This document shows positions 32,830 through 44,190 of a stretch of DNA of 64,000 nucleotides, in pieces. This stretch comes from Microstegium vimineum (Eukaryota > Streptophyta > Magnoliopsida > Poales > Poaceae). The stretch covers positions 15,102,326 through 15,166,325 of the forward strand of contig CM039123.1 in NCBI GenBank assembly GCA_022036555.1, given 5' to 3'. Position 1 is the stretch's first letter. Each line of letters opens with the position of its first letter. Below the pieces are notes generated by a model. That model saw only the letters and a list, made by a program, of their open reading frames with translations. It did no database searches and was not told the DNA's origin. Position numbers and translations under genes: made by a program.

Positions 32830-34409
32830 CTTCTTATGTTGAGCATCACTCCTTTCTTTCCTTTGTTGAGCCTACTAGTGTGGAGAAAGCACTTGCGAAT
32901 CCGGATTGGGTGAATGTCATGCATGAAGAGTTGAACAACTTCACCCGGAACGAAGTGTGGACACTAGTGGAGAAGCCCAAAGGAGCAAGAATCATTGGCA
33001 CCAAGTGGGTGTTTCGGAACAAGCAAGATGATCAAGGCATGGTTGTGAGGAACAAGGCAAGATTGGTGGCAAAGGGGTTCTCCCAAGTTGAAGGCTTGGA
33101 TTTTGGGGAGAGCTTTGCACCGGTTGCAAGAATAGAAGTCATTCGTATCCTTTTGGCGTATGCTTCACATCACAAAATGAAACTCTTTCAAATGGATATG
33201 AAGAGCACCTTCTTAAATGGTTTCATTAATGAACTTGTTTTTGTCTCACAACCTCCTGGGTTTGAAGACTCAAATTGTCCTAATCATGTGTATAGGTTGT
33301 CCAGGGCGCTCTATAGATTGAAGCAAGCTCCAAGAGCTTGGTATGAGAGGCTAAGGGACTTCCTACTCAAGAAGGGCTTCAAAATCGGGAAAGTGGATAC
33401 CACACTATTCACCAAGGTGTTAGATGGAGAAATCTTTGTTTGCCAAGTATATGTCGATGACATTATATTTGGGTCAACAAACCAAGATCATTGTAAGGAA
33501 TTTGGTGCATTGATGTCCAAGGAGTTCGAGATGTCGATGATTGGCGAGCTAACCTTCTTCCTTGGCTTCCAAGTGAAGCAATTGAGGGAGGGCACCTTCA
33601 TATCTCAAGAGAAGTACACTCATGATGTGCTCAAGAAATTCAAGATGGAGGATTGCAAGCCAATCAAGACCCCTATGCCTACTAATGGACATCTCTATCT
33701 CGATGAGGGAGGTAAACCGATTGACCAAACTCTCTATCGTTCTATGATCGGTAGTTTACTTTACCTCACCGCATCTAGGCCGGATATCATGTTTAGTGTG
33801 TGTATGTGTGCTAGGTTTCAAGCAAACCCTAAGGAGTCGCATCTATGTGCGGTTAAAAGAATCCTTAGGTACATAAGGCACACCTCTAGCATTGGCCTTT
33901 GGTATCCCAAAGGAGCTCCCTTCCATCTTGTGGGCTATTCCGATTCGGATTATACCGGGTGTAAGGTTGATAGGAAGAGTACTTCCGGAGGGTGCCATAT
34001 GCTAGGAAGATCACTTGTTTCTTGGTCCTCTACGAAGCAAAACAGTGTGGCATTGTCTACCGCCGAGGCGGAATACATTGCCACGGGAGCATGTTGTGCA
34101 CAAAATTTATACATGACCCAAACACTCCTTGATTACGGCGTTAACCTAAAAAATGTTCTACTGTTGTGTGATAATGAAAGCGCCGTAAAGCTTGCAAATA
34201 ACCCGGTTCAACACTCTCGCACCAAGCACATAGATATTCGCCATCACTTTCTTAGAGATCATGTTGCCAAGAAGGATATCACACTAGTTGGAGTTAGAAG
34301 CGAAGACCAATTGGCGGATATCTTCACAAAACCACTCGATGAGTCAACCTTTTGTAGGTTGCGAAGCGAGTTAAATGGGCTTGATCACTCTAACTTCACT
34401 AAAAGATGA
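32830..34409 (+). CDS. Copia reverse transcriptase and RNase H (element B), open 509-codon part
   Basis: The longest open part of the element. Reverse transcriptase: WTLVEKPKGARIIGTKWVF, ARLVAKGFSQ, FQMDMKSTFLNG, ALYRLKQAPRAWYERL and the catalytic YVDDI (about 33450). RNase H follows with GYSDSDYTGCKVDRKSTSGG, STAEAEYIA, LCDNESAVKLANN, TKHIDIRHHFLRD and the end word LADIFTKPL. Stop at 34409. The open frame begins before the first ATG at 32880 because pol is made as one polyprotein; upstream breaks mean it could not be made in the normal way. Confidence 0.9.
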
Positions 34410-34879
34410 TCTTGAGTGAACCAACCTTGCATTCATGTGTAATATAACATGTTTAATTTGGTAATTCACATAGGTTTGGCTAACGCGGTTGAGATAACGC
34501 CCTCAAAACGTGTGACAAAGCTTAACCGCGGTTCAAACTTGCAAGCAACCTAGATTCAAACTCCGCAATGCATTGCATGTGCATGTGTGTTGTTTGTCGT
34601 TTCTTTTCGGTTAAGTTTGAGCATCCGCTGTGTTCGTCCACTTAGGGGGAGCATTCCAAGCTCGAGTCACTTCTTTACCCCTCTTGTGGCCATATGATGT
34701 CTCCTTGGAAGTTTCCTTTCGAATATTTTGAGCTAAAACTAAATCTAAGCATATGGCAAATTACTTGCAAATGAGAGCTTGAGAGATGGTTCTCATATCA
34801 AGTCCAATCAGGTGTTATTTGGATCTTGTTTGGATTGGAACTTGGTTGGGAGAAAGGCGCAAAAATCTGTTTTGAAAAT

Positions 34880-35220
34880 TCTGTTGAAAAAGGCGCCGGA
34901 CGCTGCCGACGGACGCTTGGCCTCCCATGCCTCAGCGTCCGTCGCGATCATCCGCAGAGTAAAGCCGCTCGTCTAAGGGGCGTCGGACGCTCCCTAGCGT
35001 CCATCGCAGAGGCGTCAGACACGTCTGGCGCATCCAGGAGCTCTCTGGTCCTCTTTGTTCAAGCGACAGACGCTTCACAACGTCCGTCGCGTTGGCACCA
35101 GACGCATCCATCGCGTTGGCGCCGGACAACTAGAGCTCTCTGGTCCCTTACTGCATAAGCGTCGGACGCTGTGACCTAGCGTCCGTCGGTTACGATGGAG
35201 CGTCCGTCGCAAACTTGCAG
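34880..35220. repeat. Palindromic GGACGC/GCGTCC array in the spacer after pol
   Basis: Words GGCGCCGGACGCTG, GACGGACGCTTGG, CAGCGTCCGTCGC and GCGTCGGACGCT recur between the RNase H end and the extra ORF. They are the same words as in LTR B at 27660-27950, but the surrounding sequence is not LTR, so this is not a displaced 3' LTR. A purine stretch TTAGGGGGAG at about 34643-34652 lies upstream. Confidence 0.75.
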
Positions 35221-36065
35221 AGCGCATATTATTTCAAAAACTGCTTCTTCTCCCTCGGTCGGTTTCTAATCTAATCCGTACGCCATCTCTCCACCGCGCC
35301 GCCTAACCACCTCTCCGCAGCTATCGCTCGCGCCTCCTCCACAGCCGTCGCTCGTGCCTCCATCCTCTCCTGCTCGCCCAGCGCTGGACCGCCGCTCGTC
35401 GGAGCTCCCTCGCCGCCGACGTTCCTTGCTAGCGTAGCCGGCCAGAGCCCCACCGTTTCCTCCTCTATTTTCGTGCGATTTGACCGAACAGAGGGAAGCC
35501 GTGCTGGTCTCCTCGCCAGAGGGGCTCACCTCCTTGCAAGGCTCATCTTGTGGCCCTTCTGTGTCCTTCAGGTGATTCCCCCCTGTCTAGTTTGCCTGAT
35601 CATTCTCCTCTCATCAAGGTTGCTCTAACCCTAAACAACACCCTAAATTCTGCCATCTCCATCTTTTGTTTAGGTTGCGGTTTGGTAAATTGAACGATCG
35701 AGGATTCTCACCTACTTCTTTTGTGTCACCATTTGTTGAGGTATGGGCAGTTACGATCTAACTCTCACCTATATTCATGCTTCTTGATAGACCTCACTTA
35801 TCTCTAGATAAATGCTTATTGTTATATACCTATCTATCTCTCATGCAGCGAGTCAGTGGTTTAATTTGACAGTGGCAGTGAACTCGGGGCAAAGCCCGCG
35901 AGTACGGAATGAGGCAAAGCCTCGAGAGGACAGTCCAGGGCCGGCGTGCCAATCTTGTCAGTTTGGTTGGGACTTGTCAGTGGCAGTGTCTCTTTGATCA
36001 GTGGGCAGTTGATTGCTTGACAGTGTCAGTTGGTTCTTCTCAGTTGGTTCTTCTCGTGTCCTGCA
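35221..36065 (+). other. GC-rich leader before the extra ORF
   Basis: Non-coding sequence between the palindromic array and the extra ORF. Short ORFs on both strands here are not supported. It includes CAG/GTGATTCC near 35570 and several TTGCAG-like sites, so the extra ORF may be expressed from a spliced leader. A 14-base word TCAGTTGGTTCTTC is repeated in tandem at about 36025-36053. Confidence 0.4.
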
Positions 36066-37612
36066 ATGGCACGCACGAATAATGCCGACCCCGTTCTCGG
36101 TGGTGGTAGTGATCCTCCACCTCCATGTCGTCCACCCACCGACCGGGACAAGGGCAAGAGAAGACTTGTTGTAAAAAAGAGGAAGCGGCCGATGATGGAT
36201 CTAAACTCAGTGGCAGCTCTTACAGCAGCAGAGGTAGCAGAGATAGCCGAGCAGGGTGGACGTCGCGCCGGTTTGAGGATCTCTCCTCGTCGTGGAGCGC
36301 ATCGTGAGTCCCCCTCTCAGGCAGAGCCAGAGGTTGAGTCCCCAGAGACTCTAGAGACAGAGGGAGATGTGACAGAGCAGGCTGATACTTCAGGACACTC
36401 TTCCATCCCAGAGTTGATGGCTCGACGTGTTACACACGCTCGTGGTTCGGAGCCTCCTCCTAGGCCTGATGGTCCATGGCGCAACGACAGACCTCCGCCT
36501 CAGTCCAGTTTGCCAGATCCAGTGAGGCACCAGGTTACAGCTCTATCAACGAAGCAAATCCAGCAGATGAGGTTTGCCGACTTTCAGACCTGGTTTCCAG
36601 CAGCTCGAGACCCCCGTGCCAGTCCAGATTTCTACACCACAGTGCACGAGGACTTCTACAGAGGGTATGTTTAAACCCGTGCACCGCTTCGAGCTCACCG
36701 AGTGTGCCCTCTACAGTCTATCATAGAGGTCGGTGGTCCAGAGATAGCCTAGCATCTCGAGTATCTTCAGGGGCTGACAGGATTGATTGGCAGGATTGGC
36801 ACCTATCAGGAGGATTGGGTCAGACAATTTTATGCATCTCTATGGGTCTCTCCGGATCACAAGTTTATCCATTTTGCCTTCAAGGGCAAGGATGTGAGGA
36901 TCTTCGACACTCGGTTCAGAGAGATCTTCCACCTCGAGCAGTCAGACACGAGGATCCACAACTTGTGCTACGGGGATCAGGAGGCTCCTCGACGCCCTCA
37001 CAAGGGGAATGTGCCGTCAGTAGACTTTGTCCGACCTTGCTTCAGAGATCCGTTCGGAGAGGGTTCCAGTCACAGCATTCGTGACCTCACGCCGACTGCC
37101 CGGATCCTGAACGAAGTTATCAGGCAGACTATACTTCCCAGAGTTGGAGCCCGAGAGACCATCACTCGCCTTCAGTTGTGGCTTCTAGCTCATATAGTCC
37201 GGATGGAGAAGTTTGACTTGTGGGATCTAATAGTCAGTGAGATAGAGGATATCATTGCCTCCGGGTTCAGAGGACACTGACAGCTTTAGTATGCTCATTG
37301 GATTTCCTTCCTGCTCGTGTCTCGTGGTGGTTTTTACGTCGTATCTCACCACACTCACCTGCTCTGACACGGTGTTTCCTGAGTATAACATGAGTCAATT
37401 GGTGAGTCACAGTGGCCGAGGTCGTTTGAGGCGTCAGGGTCCTCACACTCGTCAGACAGAGCTTGCCCCTGAGTCAGAGGAGCACCAGGAGGCTACTGTT
37501 CAGGGCCTAGCAGAGGCAGAGCTAGCAGATCTCGACGCTCAGATTGATGTTGCAGCTGATGAGGCCTATGATCTACCTTCAGATAGCTCGGATGAGGATT
37601 ACAGGCCTATGA
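36066..37612 (+). pseudogene. Extra 3' ORF of SIRE-like element (plant transposon protein domain), broken
   Basis: Starts MARTNNADPVLGGG at 36066, with a Lys/Arg-rich stretch KRRLVVKKRKRP and a Pro-rich, acidic part. The conserved region begins RFADFQTWFPAARDP (about 36570), changes frame at about 36660 and again near 36720, has a TAG near 36750, and continues open from 36783 to 37280 (WVRQFYASLWVS, DTRFREIFHLEQ, TARILNEVIRQTILPRVG). A last part with an acidic tail (37391-37612) comes in another frame, perhaps a second exon. It resembles the domain commonly annotated 'putative plant transposon protein' in SIRE-type elements. Its role is unknown. Confidence 0.7.
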
Positions 37613-38088
37613 GGTGCCAAACGCAGGGTTACATTGTTCATTTGTGCAGGCGCGTTGTGGACTATCTGGAAGACGAGGAATGCCATGGCAATTAACAAGA
37701 AGGTTCTCACTTCTCCTAAAGTGATCATCTTCAAGACCCTGATGTTGATCAAGACTTGGAGACCCCTCCTGAAGGTGAAGCTTGATCCAACTGTTGAAGA
37801 TCTGTTTAACCTGTTGGCGACTAATGCCTAGCCCAGCTCTAAGAATTGTTCTGTAACACACACTAGAATGTTGGTCTCTCGCGCTGGGTCGTTTTGTAGT
37901 AGTCAAGAGGTTGGTTTGTTTGTGAGTTTCCCTCTGAGGGCGTTGATGTTGCGCTTAGAGTTTAGTTTTCCGAGTTAATCTTTTGATGTCTATGTTGCTG
38001 AACTGTAAAACTGGTATCCCCAGTCTCTGAGACCTTGGGTTCAGTATGCTTTCTAATAAAGCAGGGTGATAACCTTTGGTCTAAAAAA
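37613..38088 (+). mobile_element. LINE 3'-end fragment at the end of copia element B
   Basis: The plus-strand reading 37634-37828 has ALWTIWKTRNAMAINKK and IIFKTLMLIKTWRPLL, typical of the C-terminus of grass L1 LINEs, then a 3' UTR with AATAAA (38054-38059) and a short A run ending at 38088. Left of it is copia element B, right of it is unrelated AT-rich DNA, so it is not a simple insertion into copia. Confidence 0.8.
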
Positions 38089-39379
38089 TTTATATAAATC
38101 TAACTACATTCAAACAAGGCCTAAAGTGTTCCAAACTTCAACAAAAGAATCAAACACAGTTCACAAAAATATTTGAAAACAAAAAACGGAACAGAAAACT
38201 GCTAATATTTAAAAACATCTTTTCTTAATTAAACTTCATACATTCTTTGAGATACATACGGACGAGTGACATCTTAGCCGAAGTTATGTACCTTTCTTCC
38301 TAATTCATTACTAACGAACCAACAAAGGCCGAAGGCAGCACAGACTTTAATAATTTATGAAGTTATTTTTTTTAAAAAAAATAGCATGTGCGCAGCTTTA
38401 GCTTTCAAGTCGTCTAGTTTTCAAATACCAAGATGGTTGCCGGGCTTCTATTACGCTGCCTGTTGTAAAGAAATTGTGGGCAGAAGGAAGACAAACTGAC
38501 AGTCTAAAAGTCTGAACTTGTGCCATGCAACAATTTGCAAGGCCAAATTGATAGTCAATCTAAACATGTGCCATGCAACAACAGAAATCCAATACCAGAA
38601 CAGAGAAAGAATGTTGCTGACAAATTGAACCAGGCAATGCAATTATGTATTACAGAATTTGCACCATTTTATGATGAATTTTTTTCGCAACAAAGCCATC
38701 TGGAATTACAATGTCATTGCTCAGGCATTTTTTCATATGACAGCACAAGAGTTAACCTTGATGTAGATTCTACATTGGTTATTTAACCCATTCCTCTTCC
38801 TATAAATCAGAATGACACACTGGTTAGCAGCACAGCAATGTATTGATGCTTTTGCTTACGTTGATGAATGTGAGGTAGAAACATGTTTGTATTACACATG
38901 TACCAAATCACGTACTGGTATTATCATACAGCCTTGTGATATGCTACTCCCAGAATAATGCCACCTCAAATCTTGGGAACAACAGATGCTCAGCCTTGAT
39001 TTCACTTGTAATTCATTTGTTAGTCGTTTCAACACATTTCACTTGTTTCACCACTATCTGTTTGGTCACCACTTAGCATAATGTTATCTATGGCTGTACA
39101 GTACTTATAGTAATAATTAAACAATGCGCGCACATCCAGTATTAGTCAATAAGGAAGTACTACGTACAGAGAAAACAGATTAACTCTATTGGCAACTGAT
39201 GATGAGTACTGTACTGCCACTGAAGCCGGAGAAGAGAAACCAAGCGACCTGCACTGCCATTGAAAGATCTATTACCATCCAAGATCCATGACTAGTCTAT
39301 GTAATCGTATAGGCTAGTATTGCAGCAGATCGTACAAGAAGAGAACTAGGGGAGCGGTGGTGGAAACTAGGACATCGTA
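38089..39379. other. AT-rich non-coding sequence
   Basis: No supported gene or transposon terminus. A 13-base word TGCCATGCAACAA occurs twice, at about 38521 and 38568. Short ORFs at 38451-38786 show no homology I can name. Confidence 0.5.
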
Positions 39380-39730
39380 CTAGTTCACTAATCATCGGGC
39401 GGGAGAGAGGCGCACAAACCCTAGGAAATAGGAATCACATCGGGACCAGGACAAGGAAGACGATGTGGAGGGTCCGTGGTTGATGCGGAGAAGGCGCGTG
39501 AGGTGGAGCGCAGAGTCACGAGCCGGGGTGGCAGAGCACGAGCGGCAGAGACGATCGCGTGTCGAAGCGATTCCAAAGCCGGGGCAAGGGGGGCCGGCGG
39601 CGGCGGCGCCGCCGCCGCCTCCTCGCGCCCTAGCTTCTCGGACGTGATGCGTGCGGTGGGGGATAGGGATGAGCTGCCCGGGGAAAACGCGCGGATAGGT
39701 GACGCCCTATCCCTCGAAGTGGGCTTCTAA
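39380..39730. other. GC-rich island, possible gene 5' end
   Basis: A sharp GC-rich block within AT-rich DNA, with an 84-codon plus-strand ORF (39476-39730) rich in Ala, Arg and Gly and a run of GGC/GCC triplets. It may be the first exon or 5' UTR of a gene, more likely on the minus strand given the AT-rich leftward sequence, but no start, splice site or homology could be fixed. Confidence 0.3.
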
Positions 39731-40289
39731 ACGCAAATAGAGGCCGGGTTGAGTTCTACGTGGGCTTCTTATCCGGGGAAAAGGCTGGGAAGAGAGGGGA
39801 TTGACGCTTGCAAACACGGCCTATTTGGTTGTAGAATTGCGGACGGGCCGAAGGCGCTCGCGTGTCTTTAGGATTTACTCATTATTAGTATCTACTAATA
39901 TAATATTCGGACGTTTTGTCATCATGTTTTTAAAAACAAAAAGGCTAGTCTATGTTTAATAGACATTGACGCAGACGTGATCGATCTAGGTACGGTAGAC
40001 TTGATTAGCAAAGAACTCACGATCAGGATCCAGATTTCAAATAAAATACGGTTCACACCGTATAACCGTTATGACCCTAGCTCTGAGCCACACACAGCAC
40101 GGTTAACTTGATCCAGAAGGCTTTTTTCTACAAACGAATCAAATCAAGAATACAAGTAAGAACGTGAAAAGTCAATTTGAAATTACAAATATAGATGAGG
40201 TATATCAATCTGGTATGAGATTAAGTCTTGATTCAAAAGAACTAATGGACGTTAACAAATAAGAGCAAGAACAACGACCCTAATTCATA
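39731..40289. other. Non-coding sequence
   Basis: No gene, repeat pair or transposon end was recognised here. Confidence 0.5.
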
Positions 40290-40541
40290 CTCCCTCTGTA
40301 TCCATATTACTTGACGTTTAGGATAGCGACACGGTCTCTAAAGCGTAACTTTGACTGCTTATTTTTGAAAAATATTTATTGAAATATAATATATGTATAT
40401 TTTTATAAAAGTATTTTTAAAGCAAATGATATGTTTTTTATTTTTTCAAACTCAACAACTTAAAAGTTATTCATGATTTATATTCTCATTGTTTGACTCA
40501 AACCTTTTTCAAAATGACAACTAATATGGGTATTGAGGAAG
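40290..40541. mobile_element. Stowaway-like MITE
   Basis: Begins CTCCCTCTGTATCCATATTA and ends TATTGAGGAAG, flanked by TA on both sides (40288-40289 and 40542-40543). AT-rich centre, no ORF. Confidence 0.75.
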
Positions 40542-40795
40542 TAGTATTTAAACTCAGCGTTACAAGTGATATGAATAATATGTATTTCACAAAGAAAATT
40601 ATAACTAAATAAAAACCCAACCCTAACGAGTGCAGCAGCTACTATTTATAATGGCTTGGACATGTATACCCTTGGGCGCGGCCTCTAGTGGGATCTAAGA
40701 TGATACATGAGACTAAAAGATACGGTCATGGCACCCTTTAGCGAATTTCGGAGATATACTTTTTTTTTGACAAGGAACAACTTATATATTAAAGA

Positions 40796-42356
40796 CTAAC
40801 AACATAATGTTGTTAGAAGGTTTACATCCTGAAGGATGATACAATTCAGAGCCGTATGCCATGGGCACCGAGCGCCATGGTTGGAATAAGAACAAGCAAA
40901 TTGGAAGGTTTGAGTATGGTTGAGATGAACAGATGCTGCCTGCCTAGCCAAGGCGTCAGCAACAACATTAAGCTCCCTTTTGATCTTGTACAGAATGAAG
41001 TTGGATGGTTCCCTGCAATTATCAAACTCCTGAGTGTATGTTTTCATTCTCCAATCTGGCGGGTGGTTGTGATCTTATGAATTTAGGAACCTGGTAAGCT
41101 GGCTGTTATCAGTGAGAAAAGTAATATTGTAGATGTTCATCTTCTTCGCCAGAGTCGCCGCTAAGGCTAGTAACGCTGCTTCCGCCATAATCACTGATGA
41201 AGCTTGGTTCATCGTGGCATTCAAATAAAGGAAATTGCCCTGCATATTGACAAAATAGACACCTATCCCTACATGTTGAGGTTGGTTGAGGTTCGTGTCC
41301 GATGATGTAGAGGCATCCAGGAAGCACTTGATACCTGAAATAGAATGAGGACAAACTTTGGGTTCCTGTTGTTGTGCTCCTACAATTTGCAAATTAGTAG
41401 CATAGTCATTATTCATATGATTGTTATTTGGAGTTTGGATCCCTGGATTGACTTCTTGAATAGCACTCAGATGGTTGCTGAAATGGGCCTTGGCAACATG
41501 ATGGATTTGAGCAGGCGTCCAATTTTTCCTTTGGAATCTTGTATCATTGCAAGCTGTCCAAATGTGCCATAAAGTAAACACCACACTACTTAAAAATTCG
41601 TTAGCCGGGTTAGGAGTAAATAAGATCGGAAGCGTCATTTGTAGTCCATCCTGTTCCGAAGGGATATTTGTAGTGTTGATAGGTGGCGTGAAGGTGGACC
41701 AAACCTGCTGTGCTAAATGACAGTGGAAAAAAAGATGTTGATCTGTTTCAATAGCAGAACAAAGGGAACATTGAGGGTCTATATGTGAGGTGTACCTTGC
41801 TGCATGGTGCGCTGTAGCCAACGCCCTACGAATGAGACGCCAGAAGAATGCTTTAAGTAGAGGAGGTATTGATTTATGATTCCATACCTTATTGAGCAGG
41901 GTGTTTGCATCTTGGGAAATACTCCTGGATCCATTGATAGGAAGATGTTGAGTGTGTTGGTTTTGAAGATACCTGTAAGCCTCTTTGGTGGTACAAATTC
42001 CTTTTTTTTGCAGGCATCCAACGAAGAATGTCGTTGTTGGTGGCATTAATAATGGTGGTGGTAGTGATAGAAGTGACATCTTGATTGTCAAAGGTGTTAT
42101 CAAGAAGGTGCTGGTTCCAGGTGTTAGTTTGAGGAAGCCAAAGATTAGAGACTGTTTCAGGGAGTGGATCAGTTTGTACCGGTAGCATTAGGTGGTTGTG
42201 AATGTCAGTCCAGACAGGGCACCAGGGTGTGGACCAGATTGAAGAGTTGCCGGCATGAATTTGGTACATGCAATTCTGAGTGATGTGTTTTTTTGACCTG
42301 CAAAATAGAGGACCAAAAAATAGATTATGGAGAAGACTCTTATTAACCGTGGCCAT
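40796..42356 (-). pseudogene. LINE B post-RT region and RNase H
   Basis: A frame at 42356-41889 and the long frame at 42103-41075 (342 codons) overlap and join by a frameshift. The latter has CSLCSAIETDQHLFFHC (zf-RVT type, about 41785-41735), a linker, then RNase H: KCFLDASTS, VIMAEAALLALAATLA, NITFLTDNSQLTRFL. The final part at 41047-40796 (VADALARQAA) is in another frame and ends at the LINE stop, just before the poly-A. Confidence 0.85.
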
Positions 42357-42568
42357 GTCTAGAAGCAGTTATTAGGATAATACTTAGCTTTAAGAATATC
42401 ACTAAGAAAAGGGTTCTTATTATTGACAATGTTCCAGGCCGAGTGGACGAGAAGACTCTTATTAACCGTGGCCAGGTCCCTTATGCCTAGCCCACCTTGG
42501 TGTTTGGGCTTGCAAATGTCGTCCCAAGGGCGGTAGGCAATAGGGTTTGAGTGAGGTTCTTCTTGAAT

Positions 42569-43833
42569 TCATGTCCACCAAAATCTTCTCATGATAGAGT
42601 TAGTCTTTTCAATGAAAGCCTTAGAAAAAAGCACAGTGGACATATAATAGATAGGAATGGATGCAAGATCTGACTTAATGTATTGAAGCCTCCCAGCATG
42701 GTTAAGTTTATTGGCTTTGATAGTACCAAATTTAGTTATGAACTTAGTATGAACGAAGTTGTACGCTCTGTTTTTGTCTCGATGGCTAAAAATCATTGGA
42801 TGTCCTAAATGAAAAGTGTTGCTCTGCAAATCTTGGACAAGGAAAATTCTCTTAATAGAAGTTATAATGCTGTTAGGAACCTTGGAGCTGAAATAGATAG
42901 AAGATTTATGGAGATTTGGCGTCTGACCTGAACGTTGACAGAACTCAGTAAGAATTGACTTTATAGTTGCAGTTAGGTAGTGGCTTTCCCACAAACTATT
43001 AGGTCATCAACAAATAAAAGGGAGCGGATTTCTGGACTACCTTCTCCTAGAGATATACCTGCAAGTTGATTGACATTCATAGACTCCTGGAGACGTATAG
43101 AAAGTTCATTGATCGCAGTAACAAAAAGGTATGGTGAGAGTGGGTAACCTTGCCTTAAACCTCTGAAAGAAGCAAATTTAGTAGAGGGTTCATTGTTGAC
43201 TAGAATCGAAAAGGTGGGGGACGAGATGCAAGCATAAATTAGATGGAAGAACCTTTTGTTGAATCCAAGTCTGTACAGCCCTGTAGCAATGAAATTCCAC
43301 TCTAATCTATCAAAAGCTTTAGCGAGGTCAATTTTTAGAAGGAAAGCACGATTATTCCAGCTTTTTAAATTAAAGGAGTGAAGAATTTCTTGGGGGATAA
43401 TAATATTGGAAGAGATATGCCTTCCAGCTACAAAGGTAGATTGAGCTTGGTTAATGTAGTTGGGGAGATGGTTTTTAATTCTGTTGGCTAGAGATTTAGA
43501 AATTATTTTGTAAATGACATTGCATAAACTAATCGGTCTATAGTCCTGGGGAGTGGAAGGGTTATTTTTTTTGGAATGAGGGTAATGAAAGTTTCATTCA
43601 ACTCTTTTGGAAAGCGATTATGATTGTAGAAATCATTTACCACTCCATAAACATCCTGCTTGATCCAAGGCCAAGCAGATTTGTATAAAGCAGCGTTCAA
43701 CCCATCCGGACCCGGAGCTGCATTATTTCTCGTACCTGTTAAAATTCCATGAATTTCATCCATAGAGGGAGTGGAGTAGGAATACCTGAACATGTCTGTG
43801 GTAACGGCAGATCAAATTACGAAAATTCATATA
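42569..43833 (-). pseudogene. LINE B reverse transcriptase
   Basis: Reads NNAAPGPDGLNAALYK (about 43730-43680), then, in shifted frames, RHISSNIIIPQEI (about 43425), FLLKIDLAKAFDRLEW (about 43345-43300), LSPYLFVTAINELS (about 43140), FVDD in place of the usual FADD (about 43005), and HLGHPMIFSHRDK, LNHAGRLQYIKSDL to 42569. Frame changes near 43580 and 43000 and others inactivate it. Confidence 0.85.
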
Positions 43834-43843
43834 AGATATACTT

Positions 43844-44190
43844 GTTTCAACAATTCCTATTGACTCTAAAAGAATTTTGAGGTAGGATCAGTGGCATTGA
43901 AATGCTTAAGAAATTATCTTTCCAACCATAGATAGAATGTCAAAAACATAGGCAGCATGTATCCTACGTATCATTTTACCCGAGACTACTTATGAAATCT
44001 GAGTTTGACTGACGTCCATTGCCCACTTGGTCCTCTTCAGCTCTAAGGCTTGTATTCGGACGAGCGACGTTTTTATCGCACATGATTCCATAATTAGATA
44101 TGGTAAAGCTAAGATATTAGACATATACATTGGTATTATAGTAATTTGCTACAATTACCATACGGTCAGTATATGATAAAAACATATATC
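43844..44190. other. Non-coding sequence between LINE B and the CACTA-like element
   Basis: AT-rich, no gene or repeat recognised. Confidence 0.5.

Larger units (their letters stand above)
27226..37612 (+). mobile_element. SIRE/Maximus-like Ty1-copia element B, lacking its 3' LTR
   Basis: Order: 5' LTR (27226-28705), primer site (28708-28719), gag (28758-31093), protease, integrase, RT and RNase H (to 34409), palindromic spacer (about 34880-35220), extra ORF (36066-37612). This is the order of SIRE/Maximus elements, which carry an extra ORF after pol. Frameshifts or stops occur in gag, between gag and protease, in integrase and in the extra ORF, so it is dead. It is inserted in LINE A endonuclease sequence. 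At about 37613 it meets a LINE 3' fragment; no 3' LTR was found to the right. Confidence 0.9.
40762..43833 (-). mobile_element. L1-type LINE B, 5'-truncated, with 10-bp target duplication
   Basis: On the minus strand: RT from 43833, post-RT domain, RNase H, a 3' UTR and poly-A (plus-strand poly-T at 40760-40768). AGATATACTT occurs at both edges (40752-40761 and 43834-43843), a LINE-type target-site duplication that fixes both ends. The endonuclease part is missing, so the insertion was truncated at birth. Related to LINE A. Confidence 0.9.

Noticed and set aside
34880..35220. Taken at first as the 3' LTR of copia element B
   Set aside because: Only the palindromic words are shared; neither the TGAAG start nor the GATCCTTTCA end nor the LTR body is there.
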